Assembly (NCBI GenBank): GCA_041627895.1
Contig: JBFKQC010000001.1
Span: 1-64,000 of the forward strand
From: JBFKQC01 sp041627895
GTDB taxonomy: Bacteria > Pseudomonadota > Alphaproteobacteria > Rhodobacterales > Rhodobacteraceae
Direction of reading: 5' to 3'
Length of the DNA: 64,000 bases
In this document: positions 45,666 through 54,215 of the stretch, piece by piece
Layout of the letters: every line of letters starts with the position of its first letter
Position numbering within the stretch: position 1 is the stretch's first letter
Translations under genes and position numbers: made by a program
The notes under the pieces: generated by a model
What the model was told of the DNA's origin: nothing
Seen by the model: only the letters and a program-made list of their open reading frames with translations
Database searches by the model: none

Positions 45666-46784
45666 TCAGACGCGCATCGGCATCACGACATAGACCGCCG
45701 ACTGGTCGTTGCCCTCGCGCATCAGCGTCGGGTCGCCCGCCGAGTTGAACAGGAAGACGGCGTTCTCGCGGTCGACCTGGCTGGCGATCTCGAGCAGGTA
45801 TTTCGCGTTGAATCCGATTTCCAGCTTGTCGTCGCCATAGGCCACGGCCAGTTCCTCTTCGGCCGCGCCGCTGTCGGGGGCGTTGACCGACAGGACCAGC
45901 CGGTCCTCGTCGAGCTGCAGCTTGACGGCGCGCGACCGCTCTGACGACACGGTGGCGACCCGGTCGACGGCATGCGCGAATTCCTGGGCGTCGACCTCGA
46001 GCTTGCGGTTGTTCCCGGTCGGAATCACCCGGGTATAGTCGGGGAACGTTCCGTCGATCACCTTCGAGGTCAGCGTGATCTCGGGCGTGGCAAAGCGCAC
46101 CTTGGTCTCGCTGACCGAAACGGCGATCTGCGCCTCGTCGTCTTCCAGAAGCTTGCGCAATTCGCCCACCGTCTTGCGCGGCACGATCACGCCCGGCATG
46201 TCCTCGGCGCCGGGCGGCAGGTCGGCGTCGATCCGGGCCAGCCGGTGCCCGTCGGTCGCGACGCAGCGCAGGACCTTGCCGCCATCGGCGTCGGCCACGT
46301 GCATGTAGACGCCGTTCAGGTAATACCGGGTCTCTTCCGTCGAGATCGCGAATTTCGACTTGTCGAACAGCCGCCGCAGCACCGGGGCCGGGGCCGAGAA
46401 ATTGGCGTGGTATTCCGACGAGGCCATCACCGGGAAGTCCTCTTTCGGCAGCGTCGCCAGCGAGAAGTTCGAGCGCCCCGCCTCGATGTTCAGCCGGCCG
46501 CTGGCGCCGTCGTCGGAAAGCTGCACCAGCGCGCCGTCGGGCAGCTTGCGCACGATCTCGTTCAGGGTGACGGCGTTGACGGTCGTGGCGCCCGCGCGCC
46601 CGACCTGGGCCTTCGCCTTGTCGACAACCTCGATGTCCAGGTCGGTGGCGCGAAAGCTGACGGTGTCGGCTTCGGCCTCGATCAGCACGTTGGCCAGGAT
46701 CGGGATCGTGTTCCGCCGCTCGACGACCGACTGTGCCTGACCGACCGCCCTCAGAAGCGTGCCGCGTTCGATGCTGATCTTCAT
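45666..46784 (-). CDS. dnaN: DNA polymerase III subunit beta (sliding clamp)
   Basis: A 372-residue ring-forming clamp of three repeated domains. The start at 46784 gives MKISIERGTLLRAVGQAQSV, the family N-terminus; the longer frame upstream adds 24 unlike residues. The end, QSAVYVVMPMRV, is typical. It lies 132 bp after dnaA and upstream of recF on the same strand. Confidence 0.98.
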   Translation of the reverse strand: MKISIERGTLLRAVGQAQSVVERRNTIPILANVLIEAEADTVSFRATDLDIEVVDKAKAQVGRAGATTVNAVTLNEIVRKLPDGALVQLSDDGASGRLNIEAGRSNFSLATLPKEDFPVMASSEYHANFSAPAPVLRRLFDKSKFAISTEETRYYLNGVYMHVADADGGKVLRCVATDGHRLARIDADLPPGAEDMPGVIVPRKTVGELRKLLEDDEAQIAVSVSETKVRFATPEITLTSKVIDGTFPDYTRVIPTGNNRKLEVDAQEFAHAVDRVATVSSERSRAVKLQLDEDRLVLSVNAPDSGAAEEELAVAYGDDKLEIGFNAKYLLEIASQVDRENAVFLFNSAGDPTLMREGNDQSAVYVVMPMRV

Positions 46785-46916
46785 GCCCTCGACCCTCTTG
46801 CCGCCCCGGCTTTGTCGGCCCGGGGCGTGAAACCTACCTGTTTCGGCCCCCGGCACAAGCTTTTTGTGGGACTGAACCGGCGATTCGCGGGGGCGTCAGG
46901 GGACGCGCCGCGCGGC

Positions 46917-48275
46917 TCAGGCTTCGAGCGCGCGGCGCAACAGTTCCAGGTCTTCGGCGATCTGGCTGTCCTGGGCCTTGAGCTCCTCGATCCTGCGGAC
47001 GCCGTGCATCACGGTGGTGTGGTCGCGCCCGCCGAACCTGCGGCCGATCTCGGGCAGCGACCGCGAGGTCAGCTGCTTGGCGAGGTACATCGCCACCTGC
47101 CTGGGGCGCGCGATGGTCCGCACCCTGCGCGGGCCGATCAGGTCGGACAGGCGGATGTTGTAATGCTCGCTGACCTTGCGCTGGATCTCCTCGATCGTGA
47201 CCTTGCGGTCGGCTTCGCGCAGGATGTCGGCCAGGCAGTCCTGGGTCAGATCCAGCGTGATCTCCTTGCCGACGAGCGAGGCGAAGGCGAACAGCCGCAT
47301 CAGCGCGCCCTCCAGCACGCGGACGTTGTTGGAAATCCGGTGCGCGAGGAACTCCAGCACGCCGTCGGCGATTGCCAGGTTGCCGTACTGCGCGCGGTGC
47401 AGGTCGACCTTCTGCTGCAGGATGCCGAGGCGCAGCTCGTAGTCGGTCGGGTGCAGGTCGACGACGAGGCCCGATTGCAGGCGCGACTTGATCCGGTCCT
47501 CGAGATCCTTGATCTCGCCCGGGGCGCGATCGGCCGAGATGATGATCTGCTTGTGCTGGTCCACCAGCGCGTTGAACGTGTGGAAGAATTCCTCCTGGGT
47601 CGAATCCTTGCCGGCGATGAACTGCACGTCGTCCACCATCAGCACGTCGACCGAGCGGAAGAGCTGTTTGAAGTCCATCATCTGGCGCTCGCGCAGCGCC
47701 TGGATGAAGCGATACATGAACTGCTCGGCCGAAAGGTACACGACTTTCAGGGTCGGGCGCTTGGCCTGCAACTCGTGCGCGATGGCGTGCATCAGGTGGG
47801 TCTTGCCCAGCCCGACGCCGCCATAGAGGAACAGCGGGTTGAACGTCACCTCGCCGCCCTCGGCGACGCGCTTGGCGGCGGCATGGGCCAACTCGTTCGG
47901 CTTGCCGACCACGAAGCGTTCGAAGGTGAAGCGCGGGTCGAGCGGGGCACCCGGCAGGTCGATCTCGTCGCCATTGCCCGAGGACGCCGACGCCGGCGCG
48001 GGCTTGCCGGTCGCCGCCGACGCCGCACGCGCCATGGGCGGCACGATGAATTCAAGCCGCGAGACCTTTTTGCCGGCCGTCTTCAGAAGCTGCAGGATGT
48101 TCTCGCCAAAGTTCCGCTGGACCCAGTCGCCCATGAAATGCGTGGGCACGAAGAACACGGCGATGCCGTTTTCGAGCCGGGAAAATTCAAGCGGCTCTAT
48201 CCAGTTTGCGAAGTTGTTCCTTCCGACCGTTTCAACCAACTCGTCACGCATCCGTCCCCAGGTGTCTTGGTTCAT
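46917..48275 (-). CDS. dnaA: Chromosomal replication initiator protein DnaA
   Basis: A 452-residue initiator. Domain I is at the N-terminus (DTWGRMRDELVETVGRNNFANW), followed by a short linker. The AAA+ domain has LYGGVGLGKTHLMHAI and VDVLMVDDVQF, and the C-terminal DnaA-box-binding domain has RPRQVAMYLAKQLTSRSLPEI and GRDHTTVMHGVRRIE. The ATG at 48275 (MNQDTWG) is preferred over 48293 by similarity with relatives. No consensus DnaA boxes were found in the adjacent upstream gap. Confidence 0.98.
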   Translation of the reverse strand: MNQDTWGRMRDELVETVGRNNFANWIEPLEFSRLENGIAVFFVPTHFMGDWVQRNFGENILQLLKTAGKKVSRLEFIVPPMARAASAATGKPAPASASSGNGDEIDLPGAPLDPRFTFERFVVGKPNELAHAAAKRVAEGGEVTFNPLFLYGGVGLGKTHLMHAIAHELQAKRPTLKVVYLSAEQFMYRFIQALRERQMMDFKQLFRSVDVLMVDDVQFIAGKDSTQEEFFHTFNALVDQHKQIIISADRAPGEIKDLEDRIKSRLQSGLVVDLHPTDYELRLGILQQKVDLHRAQYGNLAIADGVLEFLAHRISNNVRVLEGALMRLFAFASLVGKEITLDLTQDCLADILREADRKVTIEEIQRKVSEHYNIRLSDLIGPRRVRTIARPRQVAMYLAKQLTSRSLPEIGRRFGGRDHTTVMHGVRRIEELKAQDSQIAEDLELLRRALEA

Positions 48276-48925
48276 TTGTAATCCGACCCGCATCCGTTCT
48301 TATCCCCCGGCCCGTCCGGGGCCATGCCGCGCCTGGGTTGACCAGTGCGCAACTCACACAACTTACGCGCTCACTGCCGAACGGCATGTCGTTACCGCGA
48401 AACGAGCAGGCGTGCCGGCAGCAGCACGTTCCCGTCATCACGCGGCAACAGCCCATCACGTGCGGAGGCCCGGATCGACAAGGCGCAATATCGGCAGCTG
48501 CGCCCGGTCTCACCGCATCTCGCACAGGGGCAGGGACACTTCAGGGATGGGTCGAAACACCGTTTCTACCCGTACCCGTCCGTCGAACCCGGAATCGCGG
48601 ACTGGGTTGCCCCATCCACTATCCAGACGAAGTTTCACCGTATCGGAATCGCCTGCAAAGGCTCCTCTAGGACGTCCGGAAATCTCCGATGGCGCCTGCT
48701 CCCGACCGGTTCACCACGTGTCCCCCCAATGGACGTTGTGAATCGCTACGGTGAAGCTAGCAAGGCGTTTGGCGCCCGTGCAACTGCGATTACCGCTTGA
48801 CGCGGGCCTTTCTGAAACCCGAATCTTTTAAGCTATTGATCGCTGCGGAATGCGCGCCCAAAAAACCACAGATGAAAAAAATAGCGCGCCCGGGGGAGGG
48901 CGCGCGGAATCGGCCGGCGACTCGG
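48276..48925. other. 650-bp gap between dnaA and rpsT
   Basis: No gene is supported here. The half near rpsT is the rpsT terminator. I searched by eye for TTATCCACA-type DnaA boxes on both strands and found only poor matches (for example CTATCCAGA near 48619 and TTATCCCCC near 48299). AT-rich patches (48820-48880) exist, but an origin of replication is not supported. Confidence 0.6.
48875..48905 (-). terminator. Intrinsic terminator of rpsT
   Basis: GCGCGCCC (48884-48891 on the plus strand) pairs perfectly with GGGCGCGC (48898-48905) around six bases. On the minus strand the hairpin is followed by TATTTTTTT. It lies 20 bp after the rpsT stop. Confidence 0.9.
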
Positions 48926-49189
48926 TCAGCCCAGCGTTTTGACGCGGGCATTCAGCCGCGAGATCTTGCGGGCGACGGTGTTCTTGTGAAGCACGCCCTT
49001 GGTGACGCCGCGCATCAGTTCCGGCTGCGCCTCGCGCAGCGCAGAGGCGGCGACGTCCTTGTCGCCCGAGGCGATCGCCTCTTCGACCTTGCGAAGATAG
49101 GTGCGGATGCGCGAACGGCGCGCCTTGTTGACGGCATTGCGGCGCTGGCTCTGACGCGCGCGCTTCTTTGACTGGGGCGAGTTGGCCAT
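48926..49189 (-). CDS. rpsT: 30S ribosomal protein S20
   Basis: An 87-residue very basic, mostly helical protein that binds 16S rRNA. The start at 49189 gives MANSPQSKKRARQSQRRNAV, the conserved N-terminus; the longer upstream frame is not family-like. Position upstream of dnaA on the same strand is typical of this order. An intrinsic terminator closes the gene, separating it from dnaA. Confidence 0.97.
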   Translation of the reverse strand: MANSPQSKKRARQSQRRNAVNKARRSRIRTYLRKVEEAIASGDKDVAASALREAQPELMRGVTKGVLHKNTVARKISRLNARVKTLG

Positions 49190-49358
49190 GTGTCGTGTCC
49201 CATTCCTAGGGTCGGTTACAATTCTCTTGCGCAACGAGACCCGGCCGGACGACGTCGACGGCATTTCCGGCCTAGGCGGGCCTCACGCGCATGTAGGCGG
49301 GCCGGATAGGGCAATCCGACGCGGTTGGCAACCGAAATCCGCCGCCGGCCGCGGCGGA

Positions 49359-50135
49359 CTACTTGTCGCGGAACTGCGGCTCGCGCTTGTCGAGGAACGC
49401 CGCCATGCCCTCGACCTGGTCCTCGGTGGCGAACAGCGAATGGAACAGGCGGCGTTCGAACAGCAGCCCCTCGCGCAGGCTGGTTTCGTTGGCGCGGTTC
49501 ACCGCCTCCTTGATCGCCATCACCGGCAGCGCGGATTTCTCGGCGATCTTGTTCGCCGCGCCCATCGCCGTTTCCATCAGCTTCTTGGCCGGCACGACGC
49601 GGCTGACGAGGCCCGAGCGCTCGGCCTCTTCGGCATCCATGAAGCGCCCGGTAAGGTGCATGTCCATCGACTTGGACTTGCCGATGAACCGCGTCAGGCG
49701 CTGGGTGCCGCCGATCCCGGCGATGACGCCCAGGTTGATTTCAGGCTGGCCGAACTTGGCGGTGTCGGCGGCGATGATGAAATCGCACATCATCGCCAGC
49801 TCGCAGCCGCCGCCCAGCGCATAGCCCGCCACCGCGGCGATGATCGGCTTGCGGCAGCGCAGGATCGCGTCGGCCTCGGCACCGAACATGTCGCCGGTGA
49901 AGACCTCGACAAAGGTCTTTTCCGACATCTCCTTGACATCGGCGCCGGCGGCGAAGGCCTTTTCCGATCCGGTGAGTACGATGGCGCGGACGCGCTCGTT
50001 CGCGTCGGCCTCCTGCAGGGCCGTGACCAACTCGCCCAGCAGTTCCGAGTTCAGCGCGTTCAGCGAATCCGGCCGGTTCAGTTTGATTAGACAGGTGTGG
50101 TCCTCGATCTCGACGATGAGCGTCTTGAAGGCCAT
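49359..50135 (-). CDS. Enoyl-CoA hydratase
   Basis: A 258-residue crotonase-family enzyme hydrating trans-2-enoyl-CoA in fatty-acid oxidation. It has the oxyanion-hole segments GSEKAFAAGADVKEM and AVAGYALGGGCELAMMCD, and both catalytic Glu contexts (GGGCELAM and QPEINLGVIAGIGGTQRL). The full family length and the ATG at 50135 (MAFKTLIVEIEDHT) agree. It follows mutM on the same strand by 64 bp. Confidence 0.95.
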   Translation of the reverse strand: MAFKTLIVEIEDHTCLIKLNRPDSLNALNSELLGELVTALQEADANERVRAIVLTGSEKAFAAGADVKEMSEKTFVEVFTGDMFGAEADAILRCRKPIIAAVAGYALGGGCELAMMCDFIIAADTAKFGQPEINLGVIAGIGGTQRLTRFIGKSKSMDMHLTGRFMDAEEAERSGLVSRVVPAKKLMETAMGAANKIAEKSALPVMAIKEAVNRANETSLREGLLFERRLFHSLFATEDQVEGMAAFLDKREPQFRDK

Positions 50136-50199
50136 GAGGCTTGCCTTTGGTAATTCCCCGTCCGACCGAGTCCATATCACCCGGGCGAGGGGGATCAAG

Positions 50200-51051
50200 T
50201 CATCTTTGGCATCGCGGGCAGTAGAACGACGACCGCCCCGACTGCACGATCCGCGCGATCGTGCCGGTGCAGCCGGCGGAGGTGCAGCGCGCGCCCTCGC
50301 GGTCGTAGACCCGGAACGTGTGCTGGAAATATCCAAGTTCGCCATCGGCTTGGCGGTAGTCGCGCAGGGACGACCCGCCCGCCTCGATGGCCTCGGCCAG
50401 CACGTCGCGGATCACCGGGACGAGCCCGCGAATCCGCCCATCTGCGATCCGGCCCGCCTTGCGTAGGGGCGAGATGCCGGCGCGGAAAAGCGCCTCGCAG
50501 ACATAGATATTGCCCAATCCGGAAACGACTCGCTGGTCCAGAAGCGCGGCCTTGATCGGTGTGTTGCGGCCCCTGAGTCGGCCGGCCAGGTAATCCTCGT
50601 GGAACCGGTTGCCCAGGGGCTCGGGCCCGAGGTTGCGGATCAGCCAGTGCTCGTCCAGCTTCGCGGTCGGCGTCAGGTCCATCGCGCCGAAGCGGCGCGC
50701 GTCGTTGAAGGTGATCCGCGCCCCGCCATCCATGTCCAGCACCACGTGGTCATGCTTTTCCGGTGCGCGGTGCGGGTGGTAAAAACGCCCCACTTGCGCA
50801 CCGGAGACCAGCAGCCGGCCGGACATGCCGAGATGCACGATCAGCGTCTCGGCGGATGCGAGATCGGCCAGTAGGTATTTCGACCGGCGCCTGAGCGCCG
50901 TCACCCGCTGGCCGGCCAGCCGGTCCGCCATCCGCTCGGGCAGCGGCCAGCGCAGGTCGGGGCGGCGCACCTCGGCGCGGACGATCACCGCGCCTTCCAT
51001 GACGGGCGCGAGGCCGCGGCGGACCGTCTCGACTTCGGGCAATTCCGGCAA
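50200..51051 (-). CDS. mutM: Formamidopyrimidine-DNA glycosylase (MutM/Fpg)
   Basis: A 283-residue base-excision-repair enzyme removing 8-oxoguanine and formamidopyrimidines. The catalytic N-terminal Pro must follow the start Met, and the only match is the TTG at 51051 giving (M)PELPEVETVRRGL. The helix-two-turn-helix QRVVSGLGNIYVCEALF and the C-terminal zinc finger (CTSAGC and CPRC) are intact. The open frame upstream to 51228 is therefore untranslated. Divergent from ubiE across 88 bp. Confidence 0.96.
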   Translation of the reverse strand: MPELPEVETVRRGLAPVMEGAVIVRAEVRRPDLRWPLPERMADRLAGQRVTALRRRSKYLLADLASAETLIVHLGMSGRLLVSGAQVGRFYHPHRAPEKHDHVVLDMDGGARITFNDARRFGAMDLTPTAKLDEHWLIRNLGPEPLGNRFHEDYLAGRLRGRNTPIKAALLDQRVVSGLGNIYVCEALFRAGISPLRKAGRIADGRIRGLVPVIRDVLAEAIEAGGSSLRDYRQADGELGYFQHTFRVYDREGARCTSAGCTGTIARIVQSGRSSFYCPRCQR

Positions 51052-51139
51052 GGCACACCCCCCTGCATCAGCGGGGCGCATTGCAGCGCCCCCTCGGCGC
51101 CATATAAGAAGGCTCAACGCAGCGCGGGAACAAGGGCGG

Positions 51140-51892
51140 ATGAGCGGAACCGACGAGAAAACCACGCATTTCGGCAACGAGACCATTCCCGAGGCCGACA
51201 AGGCCGGCCGGGTGCATGGTGTCTTCACCAGCGTCGCCTCGCGTTACGACCTGATGAATGACGTGATGTCGGCCGGGATTCACCGGCTTTGGAAGGACGC
51301 GATGATGGACTGGCTGGCGCCGCGCGCCGGCCAGCGGCTTTTGGACGTGGCGGGCGGCACCGGCGACATCGCGTTTCGGTTCCTCCGGCGCGCGCCCGGG
51401 GCGTCGGCCACCGTCCTCGACCTGACCGAAAGCATGCTCGATGCCGGGCGCGCGCGGGCCGAGGCGGAAAAGCTGGCCGACCGGCTGGACTGGGTGGCGG
51501 GCGACGCGATGGCGCTGCCGTTCCCCGACGGATCGTTCGATGTCTACACGATCAGCTTCGGCATCCGGAACGTCACGCGGCCCGAGGATGCGCTGGCCGA
51601 GGCGTTCCGCGTGCTGCGGCCCGGCGGCCGGCTGATGGTGCTGGAGTTCTCGCAGCTTCCCGACCCGGGGATGCAGAGGCTTTACGACCTTTATTCCTTC
51701 AACGTGATCCCGGCCATGGGCAAGGTCATCGCCGGCGACCGGGAAAGCTATCAGTACCTCGTCGAATCGATCCGCAGGTTTCCCGACCAGGAAAGCTTTG
51801 CGGCGATGATTCGCGATGCCGGGTTCGGGCAGGTGAAGTACCGCAACCTGACCATGGGCGTCGCGGCACTGCATTCCGGCTGGAAGATTTGA
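51140..51892 (+). CDS. ubiE: Ubiquinone/menaquinone biosynthesis C-methyltransferase UbiE
   Basis: A 250-residue SAM-dependent methyltransferase that methylates the quinone ring carbon. It has the FTSVASRYDLMNDVMSAGIH family motif, the SAM site LLDVAGGTGDIAFRFL and YTISFGIRNVTRPEDAL. The ATG at 51140 follows CAAGGGCGG. The TGA overlaps the TTG of ubiB (TTGA), coupling the two quinone-pathway genes. Confidence 0.96.
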   Translation: MSGTDEKTTHFGNETIPEADKAGRVHGVFTSVASRYDLMNDVMSAGIHRLWKDAMMDWLAPRAGQRLLDVAGGTGDIAFRFLRRAPGASATVLDLTESMLDAGRARAEAEKLADRLDWVAGDAMALPFPDGSFDVYTISFGIRNVTRPEDALAEAFRVLRPGGRLMVLEFSQLPDPGMQRLYDLYSFNVIPAMGKVIAGDRESYQYLVESIRRFPDQESFAAMIRDAGFGQVKYRNLTMGVAALHSGWKI

Positions 51893-53418
51893 GAGGTCCG
51901 CACAACATCTGGCGGCTGGTCCGCACCGGGGCGACCATGACCCGGACCGGCGCGATGGGAGTCGTGCTGGACCAGATGAATGCGCCGCCGGCGCTGCGCG
52001 TCGCTGCCCGGGTACTCGGCTGGCCGTTCGCGCCGCTGGGCCTGAAGGGCGATCCCGCCCAGCCGCCGGTGACGCGGGCGCTGACCGCGCTGGGCCCGGC
52101 TTACATCAAGTTCGGCCAGCTTCTGTCGACCCGTCCCGACGTGGTGGGCGACGAGCTGGCGACGCAGCTTCGCGTGCTGCAGGACAAGCTGCCGCCGTTT
52201 TCCACGGACGAGGCCAAGCGCACCGTCGAGATCGAGCTGGAACGCCCGGTGGACAGCCTGTTTTCCGAGTTCTCCGATTCGGTCGCCGCGGCCTCGATCG
52301 CGCAGGTCCACCGCGCGCGGCTGTTGGACGATGGCCGCGAGGTCGCCGTGAAGGTGCTGCGCCCGAGGATCGAGCGGGCGTTCCGCAAGGATATCGACGC
52401 CTTCTATTTCGCCGCCTCGATGATCGAGCTTCTGTCGCCCGCCTCGCGCCGGCTGCGGCCGCATGACGTGATCGAGCATTTCGAGGGCGTGGTGATGGGC
52501 GAGCTGGACCTCAGGATGGAAACCGCCGCCGCGGCCGAATACGCCGCCAAGACCGCCGCGGACCAGGGTTTTCAGGTGCCGCCCGTGGAATGGTTCCTGT
52601 CCGGCCGCCGGGCGATGACGCTCGGCTGGGCCGACGGCATCCCGCTTGGCGACATCGCAGCGCTGGACGCGGCCGGGCACGACCGCGACCGGCTTGGCGA
52701 GAAGGTGCTGCAGCTGTTCCTCAGCCATGCGCTGCGCGACGGCTATTTCCATGCCGACATGCACCAGGGCAACCTGAAGGTGGCGCCGAACGGCGACCTT
52801 ATCGCGCTGGATTTCGGGATCATGGGGCGGATCGACGAGTATACCCGCCGGGTCTATGCCGAGATTCTCTTTGGCTTCATCCGCAAGGATTACCGGCGCG
52901 TCGCCGAGGTGCATTTCGAAGCCGGATACGTGCCCGCCGACCGCGACATCGACGAGTTCGCCCGCGCGCTGCGGTCCGTGGGCGAGCCGATCTTCGGGCT
53001 CGATGCCACGCGGGTCTCGATGGGGCGGCTGCTGAGCTATCTCTTCGAGGTGACCGAGCGGTTCGGGATGGAGACCAGGACCGAGCTGATCTTGCTGCAG
53101 CGTACCATGGTGGTGGTCGAGGGCGTGGCGCGCTCGCTCAATCCGCAGATCAATATCTGGAAGGTCGCCCGGCCGATCGTCGAGGACTACATCAAGCAGA
53201 ACATCGGCCCGCGCGCGCTGCTGAGCGATCTGGCCAAGACGGTGCGCGTGGTGTCGCGGTTCGGCCCCAAGCTGCCGCAGATCGCCGAGGCGGCGCTGGT
53301 CCGGCACACCGAAGAGGCGGCCAAGCCACAGCGCGAGGGCCTGCTGCGCCCCGTGCTGTTCATGGGGCTCGGGGCGCTGCTGGCGCTGGCTGGCGTCTGG
53401 CTGGGACTGAACCTGTAG
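51889..53418 (+). CDS. ubiB: Ubiquinone biosynthesis protein UbiB (ABC1/ADCK-type atypical kinase)
   Basis: A 509-residue UbiB-family protein needed for ubiquinone synthesis. It has the KFGQLLSTRPDVV motif of the family (KxGQ), ASIAQVHRARL in place of a Gly-rich loop, the Lys in VAVKVLRPRI, the HADMHQGNL catalytic loop and LDFGIMGR. A C-terminal hydrophobic helix (about 488-507) anchors it. The start is TTG at 51889 overlapping the ubiE stop and giving (M)RGPHNIWRLVRTGAT, the family N-terminus. Confidence 0.95.
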   Translation: MRGPHNIWRLVRTGATMTRTGAMGVVLDQMNAPPALRVAARVLGWPFAPLGLKGDPAQPPVTRALTALGPAYIKFGQLLSTRPDVVGDELATQLRVLQDKLPPFSTDEAKRTVEIELERPVDSLFSEFSDSVAAASIAQVHRARLLDDGREVAVKVLRPRIERAFRKDIDAFYFAASMIELLSPASRRLRPHDVIEHFEGVVMGELDLRMETAAAAEYAAKTAADQGFQVPPVEWFLSGRRAMTLGWADGIPLGDIAALDAAGHDRDRLGEKVLQLFLSHALRDGYFHADMHQGNLKVAPNGDLIALDFGIMGRIDEYTRRVYAEILFGFIRKDYRRVAEVHFEAGYVPADRDIDEFARALRSVGEPIFGLDATRVSMGRLLSYLFEVTERFGMETRTELILLQRTMVVVEGVARSLNPQINIWKVARPIVEDYIKQNIGPRALLSDLAKTVRVVSRFGPKLPQIAEAALVRHTEEAAKPQREGLLRPVLFMGLGALLALAGVWLGLNL

Positions 53419-53519
53419 CGCGGCACGGGCCTTGACGGTACCGGGCGGCGTGCACCGTCCGGCAACCGCCCTTCAACATGCACTCCCGGCCGCCCGGCGC
53501 GGTTCTGCGGCGCCCGGCG

Positions 53520-54200
53520 TCAGGACGCGGCGTCGGGCTGCCGCAGCGCCGAGACCGAATCGGCGTCGACCACCGCGCCCGCCTCGGTGACCAGCACGGT
53601 CCTGCCGCCCTCGCTGCGGGCCTCGACGACGCGGGTATAGACCTCGACCGGCTCGGTCGCGGCCAGCGCGCCGTTGCTGTAGCTTTCCAGCTTGAAGCTG
53701 TAGGCCCCGTGCGGCAATGGCGTGCCGTCGGCGCCGAGCCCGGTCCAGGCGATCTGTTCGTCGCTGGCCTGGACCGGCATGCGCTGCACCACCGTGCCGC
53801 TCGCGTCCTCGACCACCAGAACCGCCGAATCCGCGGTGATCAGCGGCTTCGGCGCCAGGGTGATCGGTCTGCCGTCGAATTGCGCGGCGACGGGCGCACG
53901 TGCCTCCATCCCGACCCATCCGGCGAACTGCGCCATGCCCATCACGTTCATCTGCGTGCCGAGATCGCTCAGCAGATCGTTGGTCAGCACCTGCTGTTCG
54001 ACGCTCGAAAAGGTCGCAAGCTGCACGGCGAAATCCTCGGACTTGACCGGATCGAGCGGGTCCTGGTTCTTCATCTGTGCGGTCAGCATGTTCAGGAAGG
54101 TCTGGAAATCCGAGCTGATCACCGTGCGGTCTTCGGCCGGGGCGGAATTCGCGGCGGCCGTCGCCAGGGGTGCCGTTGCGGGGGCGGTTACGCTGTCCAT
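53520..54200 (-). CDS. flgD: Flagellar hook capping protein FlgD
   Basis: A 226-residue scaffold on which hook subunits assemble. It has the conserved N-terminal FQTFLNMLTAQMKNQDPLDPVKSEDFAVQLATFSSVEQQV region, and then a tudor/fibronectin-like core with WTGLGADGTPLPHGAYSF. No signal peptide, as expected for type III export. It follows fliK on the same strand by 15 bp. Confidence 0.95.
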   Translation of the reverse strand: MDSVTAPATAPLATAAANSAPAEDRTVISSDFQTFLNMLTAQMKNQDPLDPVKSEDFAVQLATFSSVEQQVLTNDLLSDLGTQMNVMGMAQFAGWVGMEARAPVAAQFDGRPITLAPKPLITADSAVLVVEDASGTVVQRMPVQASDEQIAWTGLGADGTPLPHGAYSFKLESYSNGALAATEPVEVYTRVVEARSEGGRTVLVTEAGAVVDADSVSALRQPDAAS

Positions 54201-54215
54201 GTTGATCCTCCTTGA

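Noticed and set aside
45972..48281. A 769-codon plus-strand open frame across dnaN and dnaA
   Set aside because: It is the antisense shadow of two certain replication genes.
48276..48925. Possible origin of replication next to dnaA
   Set aside because: No close match to TTATCCACA was found on either strand, and in many Alphaproteobacteria the origin is not beside dnaA.
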